Both the position numbers and the translations under genes were made by a program. Shown one piece after another: positions 19,150-31,248 of a stretch of 64,000 nt of DNA; within the stretch, counting starts at the first letter, position 1; each line of letters starts with the position of its first letter. The notes below the pieces were generated by a model. It saw only the letters and a list, made by a program, of their open reading frames with translations. It did no database searches and was not told the DNA's origin. The stretch is from the NCBI GenBank assembly GCA_016928055.1, contig JAFGLM010000009.1:1-64000 (forward strand), in the 5' to 3' direction. The DNA is from Gammaproteobacteria bacterium. Lineage in GTDB: Bacteria; Pseudomonadota; Gammaproteobacteria; HTCC5015.

Positions 19150-19983
19150 ATGCCGGATCAATTAACCATAACTGTTCTTGTTGATAATAAGCCCGGCGAA
19201 GGTTTAACCGCCGAACATGGTTTGTCATTGTGGGTCGAGTTTCAGGGAACACGCATTTTATTCGATACCGGTCAGGGTCCTGCTCTGGAAGACAATGCGC
19301 ATAAACTGGGTATCAACCTGCACGGTGCAGATGCTTTGATTTTGAGTCATGGCCATTATGACCACACGGGTGGTATCGCTCATGTTCTGCGATGTAACGA
19401 TAAAATTGATGTTTATTGCCATCCCGGCATATTGAAACAACGTTACAGCCTTCACGACGGTGTGCCCAAACCAATCCAGATGCCTGATGAATCTTTAGCA
19501 ATGATCAACACACATGCTGAGGACATATTTCATTGGGTAACTGGAAAAACCATGCTCAATAGTCGTATCGGCATAACAGGGCCAATACCTCGTGAAACGA
19601 GTTTTGAAGACACCGGCGGGGCATTCTATCTGGATAAGGAAATACAACACAAAGACCTTATTGAAGATGAATTGGCACTATGGATTGACAGTAATGAAGG
19701 TTTGGTTGTTTTTACAGGCTGCGGCCATGCCGGTATCATCAATACGCTTAACTATATTTGCAGACTAACCGGTCGCACGGATATTTATGCAGTGATTGGG
19801 GGATTTCATCTTATAAAAGCCAGTGAACAACGCCTCGAAAAAACCATTTCAGCTTTTGAATCATTTTCAATAAAAAACATTATCCCCTGCCACTGTACCG
19901 GTGAGCATGCTACAAATTTGCTTACAAAGCATCTTGGGCAGGATGTTTTGCAGTGTCAATCCGGGCATGTTTATAGATTTTAA
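19150..19983 (+). CDS. Metallo-beta-lactamase-fold protein (COG1237 type)
   Basis: This 277-residue protein carries the metal-binding motif ILSHGHYDHTGG and later metal ligands in FTGCGHAGIINT and IPCHCTGEHA. The N-terminus, ITVLVDNKPGEGLTAEHGLS and RILFDTGQGP, fits the COG1237 group, related to enzymes of methanopterin-type pterin synthesis (family knowledge). ATG 19150 is preferred to the TTG at 19135. Last gene of the cluster, followed by a strong terminator. The reaction here is unknown. Confidence 0.85.
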   Translation: MPDQLTITVLVDNKPGEGLTAEHGLSLWVEFQGTRILFDTGQGPALEDNAHKLGINLHGADALILSHGHYDHTGGIAHVLRCNDKIDVYCHPGILKQRYSLHDGVPKPIQMPDESLAMINTHAEDIFHWVTGKTMLNSRIGITGPIPRETSFEDTGGAFYLDKEIQHKDLIEDELALWIDSNEGLVVFTGCGHAGIINTLNYICRLTGRTDIYAVIGGFHLIKASEQRLEKTISAFESFSIKNIIPCHCTGEHATNLLTKHLGQDVLQCQSGHVYRF

Positions 19984-19994
19984 TAGCATACAAA

Positions 19995-20020
19995 AAAGCC
20001 ACCCAATTTTGGGTGGCTTT
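19995..20020. terminator. Bidirectional terminator closing the cluster
   Basis: AAAGCCACCCAA pairs perfectly with TTGGGTGGCTTT over a 2-base loop, with A- and T-rich flanks on both sides. It lies between the convergent MBL-fold and OFA transporter genes, serving both. Confidence 0.88.
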
Positions 20021-20047
20021 CTGTTTCCTAAACAGTTCTAAAGAACT

Positions 20048-21322
20048 TTATGCTGCAGCGCCTTCTACCTGCGCATCAGACTTTGAGTACTCCTGACGTT
20101 TCTTTTTAATATTCATCATCATTAACAACGAAACGATAAAAGCAATCAAAAAGAAGCCCGCAAAGATATACAGAGTGCCTGAATAGCTGTCGGTTGCTTC
20201 TCGCACTCGCGCTACGATGGTAGGACCAACAACACCGGCAGCCGCCCATGCCGTTAACGTATAACCATGAACAGCACCCAACTCCCTGGTGCCAAACAGA
20301 TCACCCAAGAAAGCAGGCACTGAAGAAAAGCCGCCGCCATAGCAGGTCAAAATCAGGAAGATAAGACCCTGGAACATCACAACGCTGGTTGAGTTTGTCA
20401 GCAAGTAGAAAGCGATAATCTGAATAACAAAGAAGGTTGTATAAGTGACCGGGCGGCCTATGACATCAGATAAAGATGCCCAGGAAATACGTCCGATACC
20501 GTTAAACAAACCCATCAAACCAACCATGGTCGCCGCCTGAATCGGCGTCATACCAACCACTTCCTGTGCCATGGGTGATGCAACAGAGATCACCGCAATA
20601 CCGCAGGTGATATTTATAAATAACATAACCCACATATAATAAAATCGCTTGGTAGTCAGAGCCTGGTTTGCGGTCATCTGTATAAGATCATTATTCTTAA
20701 TAACCTTACCACCACATTTTCCATCCACAGAAAAACCTTTTGGCAACCAGCCTTTTTCCGGTGGATCAAGATAAAGTGCTGAAGAAAATATAAGCGTAAA
20801 ATAAACAGCACCTAAAATGTAAAAGGTATTTGCTACACCGACAACACCAAATAATCTTGCCATAATCGGGCCAAAGATCAGCGATGCAAAACCAAAACCC
20901 ATAATGGCCATACCGGTTGCCAGGCCGCGGCGATCAGGAAACCATTTCACCAGGGTCGATACCGGTGTAATGTAACCAACACCCAAACCAATACCGCCAC
21001 AGACACCGTAGGTCAGGATAAACATTGGCAGGGAGCCAATAGTTACGGCAACACCGGAACCCATAATCCCGATACCGTAAAACGCGGCACACATCATGCC
21101 TGACTTGCGAGGTCCATATTTTTCAACAAACCATCCAAGAAACGCTGCCGACAGACCCAAAAAGAAAATAGCCGTACTAAATGCAACGACAACATCGGCT
21201 TTGTTCCAACCTAATAGCTGGTTCAGCGGATTGGTCATAACACTATAGGCGTATACAGAACCAATGGAGATATGAATTCCCACGGCTGAGGCGGCAATAA
21301 GCCATCTATTTTTCGTTTTCAA
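20048..21322 (-). CDS. OFA-family MFS transporter
   Basis: This 424-residue, twelve-helix major facilitator protein is of the oxalate/formate antiporter (OFA) group (NRWLIAASAVGIHISIGSVY at the start; WFPDRRGLATGMAIMGFG loop). OFA members move small carboxylates such as oxalate, formate, lactate or pyruvate (family knowledge). It begins with TTG at 21322, supported by AGAAGGA seven bases upstream. The gene follows pflB and pflA in the same direction, 49 bases after pflA; no focA is present, so it may export formate or take up a fermentation acid (inference). Confidence 0.87.
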   Translation of the reverse strand: MKTKNRWLIAASAVGIHISIGSVYAYSVMTNPLNQLLGWNKADVVVAFSTAIFFLGLSAAFLGWFVEKYGPRKSGMMCAAFYGIGIMGSGVAVTIGSLPMFILTYGVCGGIGLGVGYITPVSTLVKWFPDRRGLATGMAIMGFGFASLIFGPIMARLFGVVGVANTFYILGAVYFTLIFSSALYLDPPEKGWLPKGFSVDGKCGGKVIKNNDLIQMTANQALTTKRFYYMWVMLFINITCGIAVISVASPMAQEVVGMTPIQAATMVGLMGLFNGIGRISWASLSDVIGRPVTYTTFFVIQIIAFYLLTNSTSVVMFQGLIFLILTCYGGGFSSVPAFLGDLFGTRELGAVHGYTLTAWAAAGVVGPTIVARVREATDSYSGTLYIFAGFFLIAFIVSLLMMMNIKKKRQEYSKSDAQVEGAAA

Positions 21323-21371
21323 AACACAGTCCTTCTATTATCAAGTGTTGATCAAAAGTATTTTTACATAA

Positions 21372-22124
21372 TTAAACGACCACTAGATGGCCGCTTTTTT
21401 CAAATATTTTTTTTGCTACATCCATTCCCGCTTTAGTTGGTGGCTCAACCGATTTAAGTTGATACTCGTATCCCAATTCAGCCCACTTATACTCACCCAT
21501 TTTATGAAAAGGCAATATTTCAATGCGTTCTATATTGCTCATAGGTTTTAAATACTCACTCAAACCTTCCATATTCTGCTCATCATCCGTCAGTCCAGGC
21601 ACCAAAACATAACGTATCCAGGTAGGTTTATTTTGTTCCTGCAATAACTCTGCAAACGCCAGACACTTATCGATTTTTTTTGTAGTGACTTTTTTATACG
21701 TTTCCCTATCCCATGACTTTATATCCAACATCACCAGATCGGTGTACGGTAAAACTTTATTCGCTTTCTTGGGACCAGCATGCCCACTTGTATCCAATGT
21801 TGTGTGCATGTTGTAACGTTCTTTAACACCCTGGAATAGTTCACCAACAAACTTAGCCTGCACCAGAGGCTCACCACCACTGACTGTCAGACCTCCTTTT
21901 GCTTTATTCAGGAACTGATGGTAAGTGCCGATCTCATCCAGTAAGTCTTCAACAGTGCGTTGTTTGCCATCTACTAATTTTCCTGTATCCGGGTTATGGC
22001 AATACAGACATCGAAGAGGACATCCCGTTGTAAAAACCACAAAGCGGATGCCTGGTCCATCAACAGTGCCGCAGCTATCTACGGAATGGATATATCCAAT
22101 ACGAGATGCTGTGGCGCTGGGCAT
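21372..22124 (-). CDS. pflA: Pyruvate formate-lyase activating enzyme
   Basis: This 250-residue radical-SAM enzyme has the CxxxCxxC cluster motif in GCPLRCLYCHNPDTG and the N-terminal signature HSVDSCGTVDGPGIRFVVF. It generates the glycyl radical on PflB using S-adenosylmethionine under anoxia. Length is as in Escherichia coli (about 246). It follows pflB by 35 bases on the same strand, so the two are co-transcribed. Start ATG 22124. Confidence 0.95.
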   Translation of the reverse strand: MPSATASRIGYIHSVDSCGTVDGPGIRFVVFTTGCPLRCLYCHNPDTGKLVDGKQRTVEDLLDEIGTYHQFLNKAKGGLTVSGGEPLVQAKFVGELFQGVKERYNMHTTLDTSGHAGPKKANKVLPYTDLVMLDIKSWDRETYKKVTTKKIDKCLAFAELLQEQNKPTWIRYVLVPGLTDDEQNMEGLSEYLKPMSNIERIEILPFHKMGEYKWAELGYEYQLKSVEPPTKAGMDVAKKIFEKSGHLVVV

Positions 22125-22159
22125 TTCTTTTATTTAAGGTTAATTCCCGAAAAACTCAC

Positions 22160-24415
22160 TTACATCATCAGTTCGTGGAATGTCCTGTTGATAACATCCA
22201 TTTGCTGCTCGCGTGTAAGCTTAATGAAGTTTACTGCGTAACCGGAAACCCGGATTGTAAGTTGCGGATACTTCTCCGGATGCTCCATTGCATCTATCAA
22301 CGTTTCCTTTTCAAAAACATTTACATTAATGTGATGACCACCATCACCAAAATAGGCGTCGAGTAAGCCGCTTAAGTTGCTTACCTGGTCAATCGGTGTA
22401 CGACCTAATGCCTTTGGAATGATTGAGAAGGTATAGCTGATGCCATCTTGAGAATGTTGGTATGGAAGTTTCGCAACAGACTTCATTGAAGCAACTGCTC
22501 CCTTGGTATCGCGACCATGCATTGGGTTTGCACCCGGCGCAAAAGGTTCGCCTGCTTTCCGGCCATCAGGTGTATTGCCCGTCTTCTTGCCATATACAAC
22601 ATTCGAAGTAATCGTCAGCAGTGACTGTGTAGGGACAGCATCGCGATATGTTTTGCAGCAACGGACTTTATCCATAAAACGCTTAACCAGATCCTGCGCA
22701 ATGTCATCAACAGCTGCATCATTATTACCGAAAGCCGGGAAATCACCTTCGATTACATAGTCAGTTGCCAGACCTGAGTGTTCGTCGCGAATAACTTTAA
22801 CTTTCGCGTATTTAATTGCAGACAATGCATCGGCTACAACAGATAGACCGGCAATACCGCAAGCCATAGTGCGTAACACATCTTTATCATGCAGTGCCAT
22901 TTCAATCTTTTCGTAGCAATATTTGTCATGCATGTAATGGATAACATTAAGAGTCCTGACATAGGTCTGCGCCAACCAGGTCATCATACGATCGAATTTA
23001 CCCATCACTTCATCGTAATCCAGCACATCACCCGTAATCGGCGCAAATCCTGGAGCAACCTGCATGCCGGTCATTTCGTCAACTCCGCCATTGATGGCAT
23101 ATAGCATGGTTTTAGCCAGGTTAACGCGAGCTCCGAAGAACTGCATTTGTTTGCCGATGCGCATAGCGGATACACAGCAGGCGATGCCATAATCGTCGCC
23201 CCAGTAAGGACGCATTAAGGTATCGTTTTCATACTGGATTGAACTGGTTTCAATGGAAACCTTTGCGCAAAAATCTTTAAAACCTTTAGGAAGATCTTCA
23301 TCCCATAGTACAGTCAGGTTAGGCTCTGGAGCCGGACCTAAATTGTAAAGGGTCTGTAAGAAACGAAAGCTGGTTTTGCTTACCATGGAGTTGCCGTCCA
23401 TGCCCATACCACCAAGACACTCAGTAACCCAGGTTGGATCGCCTGAGAACAGCTTATTGTAATCAGGGGTGCGTGCAAAACGAACCATGCGTAACTTCAT
23501 GACCAGGTGGTCAATCATTTCCTGGGCTTCCACTTCTTCAAGAAGACCCGCTTCAATATCTCTTTGGATATAGATATCCAGGAAGGTCGATACACGGCCT
23601 AGAGACATCGCTGCGCCGTTTTGCTCTTTAACAGCGGCCAGATAGCCAAAATATGTCCACTGAATCGCTTCCTGCGCACTTTCTGCAGGCCGGCTAATGT
23701 CAAACCCGTAGCTGGTGGCCATTGTTTTCAGATCCTGCAGTGCTCTAATCTGTTCGCTCTGCTCTTCGCGCAGGCGAATGGTGCTCTCGTCGAATACGCC
23801 GGTCGTGCCATTCTTGTCTTTGGTTTTTTCTTCGATCAGTCTATCAACGCCATAAAGCGCCACACGGCGATAATCACCAATGATGCGGCCGCGGCCGTAG
23901 GCATCCGGGAGACCGGTAACGACGCCGGCACTACGTGCTGCACGAATTTCGGAGTCATAAACGTCAAAAACGCCATCATTGTGCGTTTTACGATATTTAA
24001 AGATTTCATCAACTTTGGGAGAGACTTTGCGCTCGCCGAAGGACTCGACTGCAGACTTGGCGACTCGATAACCGCCGAATGGCATAAATGCGCGTTTAAG
24101 GGGTTTATCTGTCTGTAGGCCGACAATGGTTTCTATGGCCTTATCCAGGTATCCCGGATCGTGTGAGACGATCGTCGAGACAACTTCTGTATCGGCGTCT
24201 AAAACGCCTTCGTTCTTTATTTCTTCAGCTAATAAAGCAGAAAGCTGCTCCATGAGCTTTTGAGTATTTGAGGTTGGACCTGCTAAAAATGATTCATCGC
24301 CCGTATAGGGTACATAGTTGCGTTGAATAAAATCTCGTAAATTGATTTCCTTTTCCCAAACTCCTCCAACAAACGGTTTTCTATCGAACTCTACAGGTTT
24401 AATTACGGCAGACAC
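22160..24415 (-). CDS. pflB: Formate C-acetyltransferase (pyruvate formate-lyase)
   Basis: This 751-residue glycyl-radical enzyme cleaves pyruvate with CoA to acetyl-CoA and formate. The adjacent catalytic cysteines are in [20 protein letters not shown] and the glycyl-radical loop is [12 protein letters not shown] near the C-terminus. Length matches E. coli PflB (about 760). The start is GTG at 24415, supported by AGAAGGAG six bases before it. It heads the pflB-pflA-OFA unit. The upstream region holds an imperfect FNR-like site, consistent with anaerobic induction. Confidence 0.96.
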   Translation of the reverse strand: MSAVIKPVEFDRKPFVGGVWEKEINLRDFIQRNYVPYTGDESFLAGPTSNTQKLMEQLSALLAEEIKNEGVLDADTEVVSTIVSHDPGYLDKAIETIVGLQTDKPLKRAFMPFGGYRVAKSAVESFGERKVSPKVDEIFKYRKTHNDGVFDVYDSEIRAARSAGVVTGLPDAYGRGRIIGDYRRVALYGVDRLIEEKTKDKNGTTGVFDESTIRLREEQSEQIRALQDLKTMATSYGFDISRPAESAQEAIQWTYFGYLAAVKEQNGAAMSLGRVSTFLDIYIQRDIEAGLLEEVEAQEMIDHLVMKLRMVRFARTPDYNKLFSGDPTWVTECLGGMGMDGNSMVSKTSFRFLQTLYNLGPAPEPNLTVLWDEDLPKGFKDFCAKVSIETSSIQYENDTLMRPYWGDDYGIACCVSAMRIGKQMQFFGARVNLAKTMLYAINGGVDEMTGMQVAPGFAPITGDVLDYDEVMGKFDRMMTWLAQTYVRTLNVIHYMHDKYCYEKIEMALHDKDVLRTMACGIAGLSVVADALSAIKYAKVKVIRDEHSGLATDYVIEGDFPAFGNNDAAVDDIAQDLVKRFMDKVRCCKTYRDAVPTQSLLTITSNVVYGKKTGNTPDGRKAGEPFAPGANPMHGRDTKGAVASMKSVAKLPYQHSQDGISYTFSIIPKALGRTPIDQVSNLSGLLDAYFGDGGHHINVNVFEKETLIDAMEHPEKYPQLTIRVSGYAVNFIKLTREQQMDVINRTFHELMM

Positions 24416-24806
24416 TTGTCTCTCCTTCTATGAAACGCAGTTTTGTCAACGCACAAAAAGACCAACCGAGGTCACTATTTTGTAAACAGCGACCACCAGA
24501 TTGATATAAGCAATTTACCGGCTATATCGACTTCAGACACACAGCGGTCTTTGGGGTACCACTAAAACGTGTTTGATGCTGGTCAGTTCCAATTAATCAA
24601 TATTAAATTCACCATTGATCGACGCGTAATATAGCTAACCCGGCCAAACGCTTATATACGCAATGCCCTAAAATTGTGGCATCATAACTAGATAAATATG
24701 CATAGGTGAATTTCAATTTACTTAGCGCGGAAAAAACAGGCACTTTTATGCTTTTTGAATATACACTAACCGGAACTAGGTGGTTTTTACAAAGTTATAT
24801 TGGTAA
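24416..24806. other. Intergenic region upstream of pflB, with FNR-like site
   Basis: This 391-base gap lies upstream of pflB and downstream of the symporter gene. It contains TTGATGCTGGTCAG at 24573-24586, 8 of 10 matches to the FNR/Anr pattern TTGAT-N4-ATCAA, about 160 bases before the pflB start. It also has a small GACC/GGTC hairpin near 24461-24475. Short open frames here, for example 24706-24903, have no coding features. Confidence 0.4.
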
Positions 24807-26273
24807 TTACCTAGGCCCCGGATCTTGCCCGAGAACGTTATCCTTATATTGTTTATGCGAGGAAACCTTTTCTATCTGTTTTATACGGCCCCTGAAAAGA
24901 TGAATGAACCAATACATCAAAAATGCCGCCAGCATGGCCGGCATTAATTCATAAACATAGTCTGAGATAAAAGTATAGTGACAGAAAAGATAAGCGATTA
25001 CGCCACTCAGCATTATTGTTATGCACTGTGATTCTGACGGTAAACGGCCAAATTTATAGATCATCATCAGCGGCGCAAATGCTGCAGCCAATAAGCCCCA
25101 GGATAATAGCACCAGTTGAAATACACTTTTATTACCAAACAACGCAATACCCAACGCAACAACAACTACGGTAACTGTGGCTAATTTGGTAGCGCCGTAA
25201 CTTGATGGATTATCCGGACGAAAGTCCCGCGATATTGCTGCAGAACAACTTAATACCAGAGAATCCGCTGTCGACATAGTGGCGGCGAACAAACCGGCCA
25301 ATACCAATCCTACCAGCGCATCAGGCATCATTTTAATCGCCATGGTTGGTAACGCCAGTTCACTATCGAACTCTGCAGTGTTGGTAATGACAATACGTGC
25401 CAGCAATCCTACAACAATAGTGGCCCCATAAAACATCGTAAACCAGCTGTAGTAATAAAACCGCACTCGATTCATCAACTTTGAATCACTCACAGCCATA
25501 TAACGGATCATAATGTGCGGTTGTCCCACTACACCGAAGCCTGCAAAAACCCAACCTAGTACAAAAAGACTCGCGGAAAAAAAAGTGCTTCCCGGTGGAA
25601 ACCAACCCATATAGCCGTCTTTTACATTATGCAACTCTGCAAGCATTGCACTCCAGCCGCCTATGTGCCGTATCGTCAGCCACATTAACAACGGCATAGC
25701 GATGATCATAACAAAAGATTGCGCGGCATCTGTCCAGATTGATGCCCGTATTCCGCCGGCAAAACTATAAATTAAAACGATAATCGCGCCAATCCAGGCA
25801 CCGGTTGATAAATCCCATCCCAATAAAACATGCAGCGCCTTACTGCCGGCATTTAATTGCGCAGCGGAATATGATCCCAGAAAAATTAACACGAGGATTC
25901 CGGATATAAATCGCAGTTTTTTATAATACTGTCCCCACCAACGACTTATTAAGCCGCTAAATGAGTGCAAGTCGTATTTCTCTGCCGCCTCCCGAATTGA
26001 ACGCCATAAAAACAGTGATCCAATGAAATCACCGACGATCCATCCAACCATGAGCCATATGGATGAAAGACCGTTCATGTAAGTAAAACCAATCATTCCC
26101 GTAAACATGTAACCGCTATTGTTTGTTGCGACAGCGGACAATGACGCAAGCCACGGGCTGATACTCTGATCAGCAAGAAAATAGTCAGTAGTGCTGCGTT
26201 TGCTTACCAATAGAGATAACGCACCAATCACCACGAATACCAGCAAAAAAAACAGGAAACTGATAAGAACCAT
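24807..26273 (-). CDS. Sodium:solute symporter (PutP-like)
   Basis: This 488-residue membrane protein has about 13 hydrophobic segments and the SSS-family pattern (STTDYFLADQSISPWLASLS near the N-terminus; FAGGIRASIWTDAAQSFVM; LVLAGLFAATMSTADSLVLS). It is likeliest to be a Na+/proline or related compatible-solute symporter, which would fit its place next to ectoine synthesis, but the substrate cannot be read from the sequence. It is 85 bases downstream of the aspartokinase gene on the same strand and may be co-transcribed with the ect operon. Confidence 0.87.
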   Translation of the reverse strand: MVLISFLFFLLVFVVIGALSLLVSKRSTTDYFLADQSISPWLASLSAVATNNSGYMFTGMIGFTYMNGLSSIWLMVGWIVGDFIGSLFLWRSIREAAEKYDLHSFSGLISRWWGQYYKKLRFISGILVLIFLGSYSAAQLNAGSKALHVLLGWDLSTGAWIGAIIVLIYSFAGGIRASIWTDAAQSFVMIIAMPLLMWLTIRHIGGWSAMLAELHNVKDGYMGWFPPGSTFFSASLFVLGWVFAGFGVVGQPHIMIRYMAVSDSKLMNRVRFYYYSWFTMFYGATIVVGLLARIVITNTAEFDSELALPTMAIKMMPDALVGLVLAGLFAATMSTADSLVLSCSAAISRDFRPDNPSSYGATKLATVTVVVVALGIALFGNKSVFQLVLLSWGLLAAAFAPLMMIYKFGRLPSESQCITIMLSGVIAYLFCHYTFISDYVYELMPAMLAAFLMYWFIHLFRGRIKQIEKVSSHKQYKDNVLGQDPGPR

Positions 26274-26358
26274 TTATAAGAAGCCTTATTGTAGTCGGTT
26301 TAGCACGCAGCCAGGCACACGGTAACAATCCGTCCCAATGAAGTGCTCTCTTTTTTAT

Positions 26359-27816
26359 TTAGCAAGCAACAGTCGAAGTTTGAGCGACACATATAGCAGG
26401 CCCATGATCGTGTATTTCGATCATACATTTATGCAAACTTTTCGTCGCTCTCTTATAATCCTCACAATCGACAACAAATTGCATATCCACCTGCCTCATG
26501 GACTGATGCATCGCCAGAACACTAATACCCGAGTTCGCCAATGCCGAAACAGTTTTTGCCAGAATTCCCGGGATTTTCATATCGCTACCAATGGCCGATA
26601 CAATCGAAACTTTTCGCAAACTTAATTCGCACTCGGGATAATCCTGCTCCAGCGTACTCTGTATCCTTTTGATTGTTTTTGAATTACCCGCAAGATAATG
26701 AGTGATGGTGTTCGCATTTGTATCAACGGTAATAATTGTCGCTTTAAACCGTCCAATAACGCTTAGTATTTTCCGACAATATTCAGCGCTGTTTCCAACC
26801 ATATCCTGATCAAATACCTCCAGTGCATACACGTTTTCACGGCCGGCGATAATTTCCACCCTTGGCGTTTCACTGACATAGTCACCTGTTATCAATGTGC
26901 CATGGTGATCTGGCTCGTAGGTATTCATCACTCTTAGCGGGATTCCACTGCGTCGCAAACCTTTTGCGGCGCGGGGATGGATAGCCTCCATACCCAGATT
27001 TGCCAACTGATCTGCAACATCATAGTTGGTACGGCCGATTGGGACCGCATTTCCAGGTCCGACGATTTTGGGGTCAGCACTGCTAAGATGGTATTCTTTA
27101 TAAATGATCGCTTCGTCTGCCTGTGTTAATACGGCAAGTCGGCTGAAGGTCATTTCGCTGTATCCTCGATCAAAAGCAGCCATCAATCCATCGACGCAAT
27201 GCGCATAACCTGTCACAACAGGCAGTTCTTTCGATAAATCAATGCCTTCAAACTCCTGTTTTATACGTTCATCCAGAGATAAATGCTTTTCAGCATCCCA
27301 ACCGGTCAGGTCAACATAACGCGAATTCAGGCCTTCATTTTTCAGCAAAAATGCCATATTCCACGCGCTATGTGCCTCACCCAGACTCGCCAACATTTCA
27401 CGGACCGTTAACAGGTGCACATCCATCGCAAAGTGTCCGTGCTGACACAGACGTTCAAGATCTGTTAGACACTGACGGGTATCCTGCAACCGATTTAATA
27501 TAAAAGCGTCTGCCTCTTTACGCTGACTGACCACTGAAAACAGCCTTTTATTAATACCCAGCATTTCCTGTTCGACTTTATTCAATGCATAAAGCCAGGC
27601 ATTGCCCTCTTCAGCGTCGGCAAATAAGGCATAAACACCCGGTTCTCCGGATTTTTTATGTTCTAACAGCAGATCAGTAATGCCGCCATACGCCGATACC
27701 ACAAATGCACGGTGATACATATCTGACTGTTTTTTACCCCGAAAAATGATATTATTTTTTATCGCAGCATAATCATTCATTGAAGTGCCGCCAATTTTTG
27801 CAACCGTATGAGTCAT
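26359..27816 (-). CDS. ask: Ectoine-type aspartate kinase
   Basis: This 485-residue aspartokinase is of the Ask_Ect type, which feeds L-aspartyl phosphate into ectoine synthesis and is thought to escape amino-acid feedback (family knowledge). Visible features are the N-terminal KIGGTSMNDYAAIKNNI, kinase motifs FSRLAVLTQADEAIIY and two C-terminal ACT repeats. It is clearly distinct from the lysC protein at 53774-55003, so the genome carries two aspartokinases. AAGGAG six bases before the ATG. Last gene of ectA-ectB-ectC-ask. Confidence 0.93.
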   Translation of the reverse strand: MTHTVAKIGGTSMNDYAAIKNNIIFRGKKQSDMYHRAFVVSAYGGITDLLLEHKKSGEPGVYALFADAEEGNAWLYALNKVEQEMLGINKRLFSVVSQRKEADAFILNRLQDTRQCLTDLERLCQHGHFAMDVHLLTVREMLASLGEAHSAWNMAFLLKNEGLNSRYVDLTGWDAEKHLSLDERIKQEFEGIDLSKELPVVTGYAHCVDGLMAAFDRGYSEMTFSRLAVLTQADEAIIYKEYHLSSADPKIVGPGNAVPIGRTNYDVADQLANLGMEAIHPRAAKGLRRSGIPLRVMNTYEPDHHGTLITGDYVSETPRVEIIAGRENVYALEVFDQDMVGNSAEYCRKILSVIGRFKATIITVDTNANTITHYLAGNSKTIKRIQSTLEQDYPECELSLRKVSIVSAIGSDMKIPGILAKTVSALANSGISVLAMHQSMRQVDMQFVVDCEDYKRATKSLHKCMIEIHDHGPAICVAQTSTVAC

Positions 27817-27872
27817 TATTCTCCTTCCATAAAACTGAATGTATCTTTTTCTTGTCCTGGAAATCGAGTTAA

Positions 27873-28271
27873 CTAGTCCATAACACGTTCAGATTTAATC
27901 TCATATGAACCATCTTTGTCATGGGTCTCTTTCCCAATAAGGGGCGGGTTAAACACGCATGCCATTTTCATTTCTGTTGTTGCACGAAGAATATGTTTGT
28001 CATGACGATCCAGTATATAAATCGTTCCTTCAGTAATTGGGAATTTATTTCCATTAGCCAGATCTTCAAGCTCTCCTTCTCCAGAAATACAGTACACGGA
28101 TTCAAGATGATTTTTATAATGCATCTTTAATCTGGCATTTTTATAAATAGTGGTAATGTGAAAAGAAAAACCCATTTTGTCGTTTTCGAGCAGTAACCTT
28201 GTACTCTCCCACATTTCCGTTACAATCCGTCTTTCGGATTTCTCCGCCTGCTGCAGTGTTCTTACTATCAT
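27873..28271 (-). CDS. ectC: L-ectoine synthase
   Basis: This 132-residue cupin closes the ectoine ring from N-gamma-acetyl-diaminobutyrate. The iron-binding cupin region reads [19 protein letters not shown], with the later [10 protein letters not shown] segment. Length is as in known EctC (about 130). It lies 22 bases downstream of ectB. Cytoplasmic. Confidence 0.97.
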   Translation of the reverse strand: MIVRTLQQAEKSERRIVTEMWESTRLLLENDKMGFSFHITTIYKNARLKMHYKNHLESVYCISGEGELEDLANGNKFPITEGTIYILDRHDKHILRATTEMKMACVFNPPLIGKETHDKDGSYEIKSERVMD

Positions 28272-28293
28272 TATCGTCTCTTCATTTTTTAAA

Positions 28294-30128
<1,835 letters not shown>

Positions 30129-30249
30129 AGCATAAGGAACTTGCACTATCCTATTGAGTTAAAAGAAATAATTAGCGGAAATATTCAGATATATAGCGGT
30201 TATTCGCGGAAACTACCTAAATTATTATTTTGAACTCTAAATATTATTT

Positions 30250-30263
30250 TATAGTACTCTATA
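30250..30263. promoter_or_regulatory. EctR operator candidate
   Basis: TATAG-TACT-CTATA is an inverted repeat in the ectA-ectR divergent region (30147-30338). It resembles the AT-rich palindrome reported, from memory, for EctR in halophilic methanotrophs (ending ACTATATA), and it overlaps AT-rich hexamers that could serve as the ectA -10. Binding by the adjacent EctR is inference. Confidence 0.55.
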
Positions 30264-30338
30264 TGTCACTAATTTGCCATAATCGGTCGATTCTTATTGT
30301 CCTTTAAACAATCTAACTTAACTGAATAATAACTACCC

Positions 30339-30818
30339 ATGAACACCATTGAACAAGTCCTTATCGCCCTGCGTCGATTGATCCGGGCTACGGATCTACA
30401 CTCAAAGTACCTGATGAAAACTGCTGGGCTCACTTCACCACAATTGCTGATTCTGCATGCAATCAAAGCGAAAGGTGATGTGACAATTGGGGCCTTAGCC
30501 AAAGACATCAGCATCAGCCAGGCAACTGCAACGGTAATTCTGGATCTTCTGGAAAAACGCGGGCTGATTTCCCGCGAACGTTCAATAATCGATAAACGTA
30601 AAGTGCATGCTCACCTGACCGATACAGGAGTCAGTCTGTTGGAGAATGCACCAACTCCGTTGCAGGCGCATTTCGTCAGTCGATTTGGCAGTCTTCCCGA
30701 CTGGGAACAGAATATGATCCTGTCGTCCCTGCAGCGAATCGTAGAAATGATGGACGCCGATCACATTGATGCCGCGCCCGTTCTACATATCGGCGAAATT
30801 GACAAACCTGTGGCTTGA
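30339..30818 (+). CDS. ectR: MarR-type ectoine regulator EctR
   Basis: This 159-residue MarR-family regulator has the winged helix ALAKDISISQATATVILDLL and wing RSIIDKRKVHAHLT. The N-terminus (LIRATDLHSKYLMKTAGLTS) and the location divergent from ectABC-ask match EctR, a repressor of ectoine operons that responds to osmolarity (family knowledge). It is followed after 33 bases by crcB, perhaps in the same transcript. Confidence 0.85.
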   Translation: MNTIEQVLIALRRLIRATDLHSKYLMKTAGLTSPQLLILHAIKAKGDVTIGALAKDISISQATATVILDLLEKRGLISRERSIIDKRKVHAHLTDTGVSLLENAPTPLQAHFVSRFGSLPDWEQNMILSSLQRIVEMMDADHIDAAPVLHIGEIDKPVA

Positions 30819-30851
30819 TACCCTTTATATAAATGAGTAAGTTTCATAACC

Positions 30852-31238
30852 ATGTTTAAACCTGTTATTGCAATTTGCGTTGGTGCGTCGTCTGGAGCCC
30901 TGCTGCGTTGGTGGTTGGGAATTAAACTCAACAGCCTGTTTCCTGCAATTCCACCCGGCACGCTCGTATCCAATCTTGTTGGTGGCTATATTATCGGTCT
31001 GGCTATAGCGTTTTTTGCATCTGCACCACCTTCTCTTTCACCCGAGTGGCGGCTTTTGATTATTACCGGTTTTTGCGGGGCGCTCACCACCTTTTCCACG
31101 TTTTCAGCCGAGATAACAACTTTATTGCAACAAGGACGCTTTTCACTGGCAGCCGGTGCAATCGCAACACATGTGGTCGGCTCTGTTGTGATGACGTTGC
31201 TGGGTATCGCGACTTTTATGCTTATTCAGAATAAGTAG
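30852..31238 (+). CDS. crcB: Fluoride exporter CrcB/Fluc
   Basis: This 128-residue protein has four membrane helices and the Fluc channel signatures [20 protein letters not shown] and [14 protein letters not shown]. It works as an antiparallel dimer that lets fluoride out of the cytoplasm. There is no room for a fluoride riboswitch in the 33-base gap before it. It is followed 10 bases on by a DUF190 gene, a common pairing. Confidence 0.95.
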   Translation: MFKPVIAICVGASSGALLRWWLGIKLNSLFPAIPPGTLVSNLVGGYIIGLAIAFFASAPPSLSPEWRLLIITGFCGALTTFSTFSAEITTLLQQGRFSLAAGAIATHVVGSVVMTLLGIATFMLIQNK

Positions 31239-31248
31239 GGAGATTAAT

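Noticed and set aside
21340..21352. ATCAA-N3-TTGAT inverted repeat before the OFA gene as an FNR box
   Set aside because: The half sites face the wrong way and the spacing is 3, not 4, so it does not fit FNR/Anr.
24706..24903. 65-codon open frame overlapping the symporter 3' end
   Set aside because: It is antisense to a conserved gene for about half its length and shows no protein family features.
30819..30851. Fluoride riboswitch before crcB
   Set aside because: The gap is only 33 bases, too short for the crcB motif.
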